64,000 nt of DNA from Flaccisagitta enflata (Eukaryota; Chaetognatha; Sagittoidea; Aphragmophora). A program made the position numbers and the translations under genes. Positions 59,429 to 64,000 of the stretch are shown in pieces. The notes under the pieces are model-generated. The model did not search any database. It was not told the DNA's origin and saw only the letters and a program-made list of their open reading frames with translations. Within the stretch, counting starts at the first letter, position 1; each line of letters begins with the position of its first letter. The stretch is taken from the NCBI GenBank assembly GCA_965153355.1, contig OZ231126.1, positions 9,734,001 through 9,798,000 of the forward strand. Reading direction: 5' to 3'.

Positions 59429-60150
59429 TTCCGCCTAAATTTGTCACAGCTGTCTGAAGGCCTGGTATGTCATCACTACAAAGTGCCTCTAGAAGCTTTA
59501 CAAATCGCTTCCCTGACAATGGGCAACCATAATTTAGCTAGAAGGAGCACACTCAAATATCGGTCAGTGGCTACCCGCTTTTATCCTTCCATTGGTTTGT
59601 TAAGGCAGCTTTCACAATAAACAAACCAAGCTGAAATCCATGATATGGTGGGCGATGAAGCATAGTTTCTTCCCACCAATCATTTCATCGATGATGAAAG
59701 CTGTTCCTAGACATCACATATTGTCCAACATACATCCTTCATACTCAAGATTTTGACAGGTTAGGTGGCTCAAATCAGTGCCAAAACAGCTCGTTTTTTT
59801 CAGTCACACATGTGTCACACTTCATATCGTCAGTATAAAAGACATGAAAAAATCGTCAGACACCCCCTTGCTTCGGTCATTTTTTTACATTTGTAATCAC
59901 TAAAGAAGCACCAAAAATTTGGTAACGATCGGCCGTCGTTTACTATGGAAAAATTTCACTCATAGTAAATTAGTCCGAAATGACAATTTGCCCGTTTTCA
60001 CACATAGCAGTATGCTATACCAAATTAATCATACTTCAAGGGCTGAATAAAAAAATGTTTTACCCCCATTTAGTAAAGACATGAAACAGTTTTCATGCCA
60101 AATTTCAGACCTTCATGTCAATTCTAGCCAGAGATATAAAAATAATGAAC
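59429..60150. other. no gene seen
   Basis: AT-rich, no exon or repeat I can support. Confidence 0.4.
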
Positions 60151-60151
60151 T

Positions 60152-60376
60152 AGTGACCGATTTTGTTAACACCCTGTTACGATCGCGTTACGCTGTGTAT
60201 CATAGTGGCTATCATAGTTTTCTTCTTCTCCCGGTGAAATTTTTTTAACATGATGTGAAAGGGCATCGAATTTTATGTCAGTAACCAAAATTTCAAGGCT
60301 TGCGCTTCAGCCGTTATAGAGAAATAAAAATCTTTATGCGTGGTATCAGTTATGGTGTTAACAAAATCGGTCACCT
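60152..60376. repeat. short inverted pair AGTGACCGATTTTGTTAACA
   Basis: GTGACCGATTTTGTTAACAC at about 60153 is inverted at 60354-60375. The following TCTTTTCAGATCCTC also occurs at 62325. Confidence 0.6.
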
Positions 60377-60405
60377 TCTTTTCAGATCCTCAGTAAATTG
60401 AGAAA

Positions 60406-60557
60406 AAAGCTTCAAAATTACAGTCCCCGACTGGGGACTGTAATTTTTGAAGCTTTCTCGTCGCGTAAACGCGACTCGAGAAGATACACGACAAAAAAAA
60501 AAAAAAAAAAAAAAAAAAATTCAAAAAAAAAAAAAATTAAAAAAAAAAAAAAAATTT

Positions 60558-60593
<36 letters not shown>

Positions 60594-60960
60594 CAAAATT
60601 TTTTTTTTTCGAAAAAATAATTGATGTCCATGATGGCATACATACTTTAAAGGCCATGACGGCATACTTTAAAGGCCATGACGGCATACCTTAAAGGCCA
60701 TGACGGCATACCTTAAAGTCCATGACGGCATACCTTAAAGTCCATGACGGCATACCTTAAAGTCCATGACGGCATACCTTAAAGTCCATGACGGCATACC
60801 TTAAAGTCCATAACGGCATACCTTAAAGTCCATGACGGCATACCTTAAAGTCCATAACGGCATACCTTAAAGTCCATGACGGCATACCTTGAACATTAAA
60901 CACTGAAGTCCAAGAAGGCAAACCTTGGTCCTTGGAGTCCTTGACGGCAAACCTTTTTTT
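60406..60960. mobile_element. hairpin module, A-tract and 22-bp minisatellite (copy 2)
   Basis: The first 75 bp match 37828-37905 almost exactly: the long palindrome (60406-60456), then GTCGCGT-AA-ACGCGAC (60460-60475), then an A-rich tract with TTC interruptions (60490-60615). The array here is a 22-bp unit CATGACGGCATACCTTAAAG plus TC, about 12 copies (60625-60895). It ends with CTTGACGGCAAACCTT. Confidence 0.75.
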
Positions 60961-61040
60961 AGAGGAATGGCATGGGTTATTTCATGCAATATTAGCAATA
61001 TCTGTTTTTAAAACAGTCCACGGGAAGAAAAAACACACAC

Positions 61041-61154
<114 letters not shown>

Positions 61155-61164
61155 CGCTCCCACA

Positions 61165-61908
61165 ACAGTAATATATTACTACATAAATAAGTTTATATCT
61201 CATAAACCAGACTTCAGATTTAGATCGAATTTTGCAGGAGCTGTTTAATTGACATTATTTACCTGTTTACTAAGTTTTAAAAAAATTCATAAACTTTTAC
61301 TACCCTTTGCCTATGAAAACTGCTTAAGCCCTAGTAACATATTACTACATAAATAAGCTAATATCTCATAAACCAGGCTTCAGATTTAATTCGAATTTTG
61401 CAGGGGTTGTTTATTTACTACCCTTTACTTGTATACCAAGTTAGAAAAAAATTCATAAACTTTTACTACCCTTTGCCTATGTAAATCGCCTAAGTCCTAG
61501 TAACATACTACTACATAAATAGGCTAATATCTTCTAAACCAGACTTCAGATTTAATTCGAATTTTGCAGGGGTTGTTTATTTACTACCCTCTACTTGTAT
61601 ACCAAATTAAAAAAAAATTCATAAACCTTTACTACCCTCTACCTATGTAAACCACCTAAGTCCCAGCTAAATATTACTACAAAAATAATAGGCAAAGGGT
61701 AGTAAAAGTTTATGAATTTTTTTGAAAATTGGTACACAAGCTCCCATTGACATAATAATAACACTGGTGAAGTTTCATGAACTTCTGAAGTCTGGATCAA
61801 AAGATATGAGAAGGTTCTAGACAGACAGACACACACACACACAGACAGACTAGCACAAACAGGCTATCTCATAGTCCACCGACGAAAACTGTTCGTCGGG
61901 GACAAAAA
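61165..61908. repeat. 166-bp satellite, three units, with hairpin terminus
   Basis: Units start near 61170, 61338 and 61508, then the inverse partial unit and the CGACGAA-AACTG-TTCGTCG stem (61880-61898) with GGGGACAAAAA, as at 55655-56045. Confidence 0.85.
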
Positions 61909-61954
61909 GTGCGCCAGCCGATGCGATTCTATTGGCCCTGTTTGAAGAGAAGAT

Positions 61955-62008
61955 GGAAAAAGAAGAAGTGGAAAAAGAAAAAGAAAGAAGAGGAAGAAGA
62001 AAAAGAAA

Positions 62009-62039
<31 letters not shown>

Positions 62040-62123
62040 AGAAGAAGAATTCGAAGACAATAACGATGACAAAGACGACATTGATAACAATGTCAAAACT
62101 AATATGATGATGACGACGACGAC

Positions 62124-62155
<32 letters not shown>

Positions 62156-62275
62156 CGTCGATGATGAGGATGGTGATGAAAAAGACGACATTGATAACTA
62201 TTACAAAACTAATAAGACGATGACGACGATGATGACAACGACAACAACAACAACAACAACAACAACGCATCAACA
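61955..62275. repeat. compound GAA, GAC and AAC trinucleotide repeats
   Basis: (GAA)n/(GAG)n to 62050, (GAC)n at 62108-62158, (AAC)n at 62235-62268. A similar GAA/GAT block is at 63105-63345. No gene context. Confidence 0.95.
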
Positions 62276-62354
62276 AGAAAAAGAAACGAAAACGAAGTGG
62301 CTCACAAACCAAGTCGGACACTTTCTTTTCAGATCCTCGGTAAAGTGAGAAATA

Positions 62355-62818
62355 GGGCAGTATGTGGTCAGCGATACCCGTTGCCCTGTTTTGCATGATT
62401 GGGAATTGGAGTGAGAGGAAGCAGGGCAGCAGCCCCGAAGGGACCAAGTCCACAGGGGGACTTTTGTACCTCCATCCCTCAATCCGTCCCTCCCAGGCCC
62501 TCACAAGCCTGTAATCAGTGCTCACAGGTCTGAAATCTACCTTCTCAGGCCTGAAATCTGCCCTCACAGGCCTTGAATCTGAGAGGGCAGATTTAAGGCC
62601 TGAGTGGATAGATTTCAGACCTGAGAGAGCAGATTTCATGTCTGAAAGGGCAGATTCAAGGCCTGAGAGGGCAGATTTCAGGCCTGAGAGGTAAGATTTC
62701 AGGCCTTCGAGGGCGGATTTCAGGCCTGTGAGCGCCTGGGGGGACTGAAGAATGTACAGACAAACGAAAGTCCCCCTGTATTCTACAGGACTTAGTCCCC
62801 TTCAGGGCCGCTGCCCAA
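62355..62818. mobile_element. TIR element with 21-bp minisatellite, second full copy
   Basis: Left module TATGTGGTCAGCGATACCCG, GTTGCCCTG, GGGCAGCAGCCCCGAAGGGA; right module the inverse (AAACGAAAGTCCCCCTG, GGGCCGCTGCCC). Interior CAGGCCTGAAATCTGCC-type units in both orientations, switching near 62580. Confidence 0.75.
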
Positions 62819-62904
62819 AAAGCGTGCAAGCCGATGCGATTCTATCGACCTAAACCCTAGGTATGAAGAGAAGGGAGAAGAGGAAGTAAAAGAATAAGAC
62901 CGGA

Positions 62905-63095
62905 TACACGGCTACCCCAGTCGCGTGCGGGTGGGCAGGGGCAATGTTTTAGGTCACTTGATCATTTAGGCAGGAGCTGTGAGGCCAAAGACCACAAAAA
63001 CCCAAAAAAGTATAGTGTGAGGGACGGACCAACCAATGGACCGACCGAAAGTCCGACAGACCAACAAAGCGGGGTGAAGAATAGCGTAGCACACG
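62905..63095 (-). repeat. dispersed palindrome-bearing repeat, inverse copy
   Basis: Read on the minus strand it gives TTTTTAGTCGTGTGCTACGC, GCTTTGTTGG, GGTCGGTCC, CACGCGACTGGGG, matching the order of the copies at 63382-63570 and 1-235. Confidence 0.65.
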
Positions 63096-63184
63096 ACTAA
63101 AAAGAAAGAGAAGAAGAAGAAGAAGAAGAAGAAGAAGAAGAAGAATAAGAAGATGAAGAAGACGAAGAAGAAGAAGAAGAAGAA

Positions 63185-63216
<32 letters not shown>

Positions 63217-63381
63217 AGAAAAATATGAAGATGGTGACTATGAAGACAAATGCGAAGATGATATTGATGACAAAGATGACGATGATTACAATAATGATGA
63301 TAACTTAGACAATGATGACGACGATGATGATGACAATAAATAAGTCAAGAAAAAGAGGTTGGTAGGTTGTGCATGTTTTTT

Positions 63382-63570
63382 AGTCGCGTGCACGCAACTC
63401 TACAACCCGCTTTGTCCGTCGGTCGGTCGGTTGGTTGGTCAGTCACCCTTTACTTTTTTTATGATTTTATTTCTTTGACCTCACTGCTCCTGCCCAAATG
63501 GTCTGGTGACCTCAAATAGGCCCCTGCCCAACCGCACGCGACTTTGGTAGCTGTTATCCAGCCTTGTTTT
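63382..63570 (+). repeat. dispersed palindrome-bearing repeat
   Basis: AGTCGCGTGCACGCAACT (63382-63399), GCTTTGTCCGTCGGTCGGTC, a T-rich run, then CACTGCTCCTGCCCA and CAACCGCACGCGACTTTGG, TTATCCAGCCTTGTTTT. Confidence 0.75.
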
Positions 63571-63672
63571 CTCAAGGTTTAATTCAAATGCCATAGCCCC
63601 ACTTACATTATTATACCTTCTTTTGTGACTATTTGATATATTCTTTCCATTCTACAACTCGGTATAAGTTAA

Positions 63673-63760
63673 ACAATATCCCACACTATACCCAAACTGA
63701 AATAAACGGCAGAGGGCCTTGTGAGCCCTCACTGACTATTTAATAACTTATAACGCGCAC
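63673..63760 (+). repeat. third copy of the ACAATATCCC repeat
   Basis: AACAATATCCCACACTATAC, GAGGGCCTTGTGAGCCCTC hairpin, CACTGACTA and CGCGCACCAT, as at 25915-26100. Nothing else recognised to the window end. Confidence 0.7.
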
Positions 63761-64000
63761 CATTCCTAGTTTCCCTAGATAATGAAGAAAAATTTGAATC
63801 AATACATCTTGTGTTTTAGATTGCGATACAAGGACAGACAAGCAAACAGAAAGACAGGTAAACAGACAGAAAGAGAGGCTCACAACCAGATAAACTGAAG
63901 AGACTTGAGAAACATGGATTATTACATTTTGATTCGAAAATCTTTGAAAATCCTTCCATTTCCCTGCTCTCCTCCAGCTGTATCATCTTCTTCATCATCT

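Overview
This is nuclear DNA from an animal-like eukaryote, most likely an invertebrate. It carries spliced genes with conserved GT-AG introns, single-copy eukaryotic genome-maintenance genes, a small cluster of MATH-BTB genes and very abundant micro- and minisatellites. I cannot name the species.

Gene half (1-37 kb). All six genes I can support lie on the minus strand. From the right they are: MMS19 (37054 to 28516, 15 exons, complete, about 1254 aa), a cytosolic iron-sulfur targeting HEAT protein; POT1 (25227 to 17159, 7 exons, about 1526 aa), the telomeric single-strand binder, here more than twice the human length and apparently with an extra N-terminal OB-fold; three tandem MATH-BTB genes (16908-15955 intact, 15733-13953 with one intron, 13586-12592 with a one-base frameshift); and SMC6 (12226 to beyond position 1, 14 exons present, about 963 aa, C-terminal ATPase head missing past the window edge). 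Exon boundaries were set by splice signals, matched codon phase and similarity to the known families. SMC6, POT1 and MMS19 all act in genome or telomere maintenance, but no shared regulation can be read from the sequence.

The introns and spacers of this half are full of repeats: a 1.6-kb pure pyrimidine tract in SMC6, a 21-bp minisatellite inside terminal inverted repeats, GT tracts, a 150-bp dimeric satellite inside a POT1 intron, GAAA tracts, and short TA-flanked elements.

Repeat half (37-64 kb). I found no host gene here. It holds a 19-bp minisatellite, 4 kb of a GGTTGAC-type minisatellite with a 1.1-1.25-kb higher-order period, a 12-bp minisatellite forming a giant palindrome interrupted by a non-autonomous LTR retrotransposon (286-bp LTRs, CAAAT target duplication), TIR elements with TA target sites, nested insertions in a 2-kb inverted repeat, and a 22-bp minisatellite.

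The most interesting theme is that several unrelated tandem arrays are packaged between matching hairpins or inverted ends, as if mobile foldback elements carry minisatellites as cargo. One short palindrome (GTYGCG...CGCRAC) recurs across families and shows a paired, stem-preserving base change.
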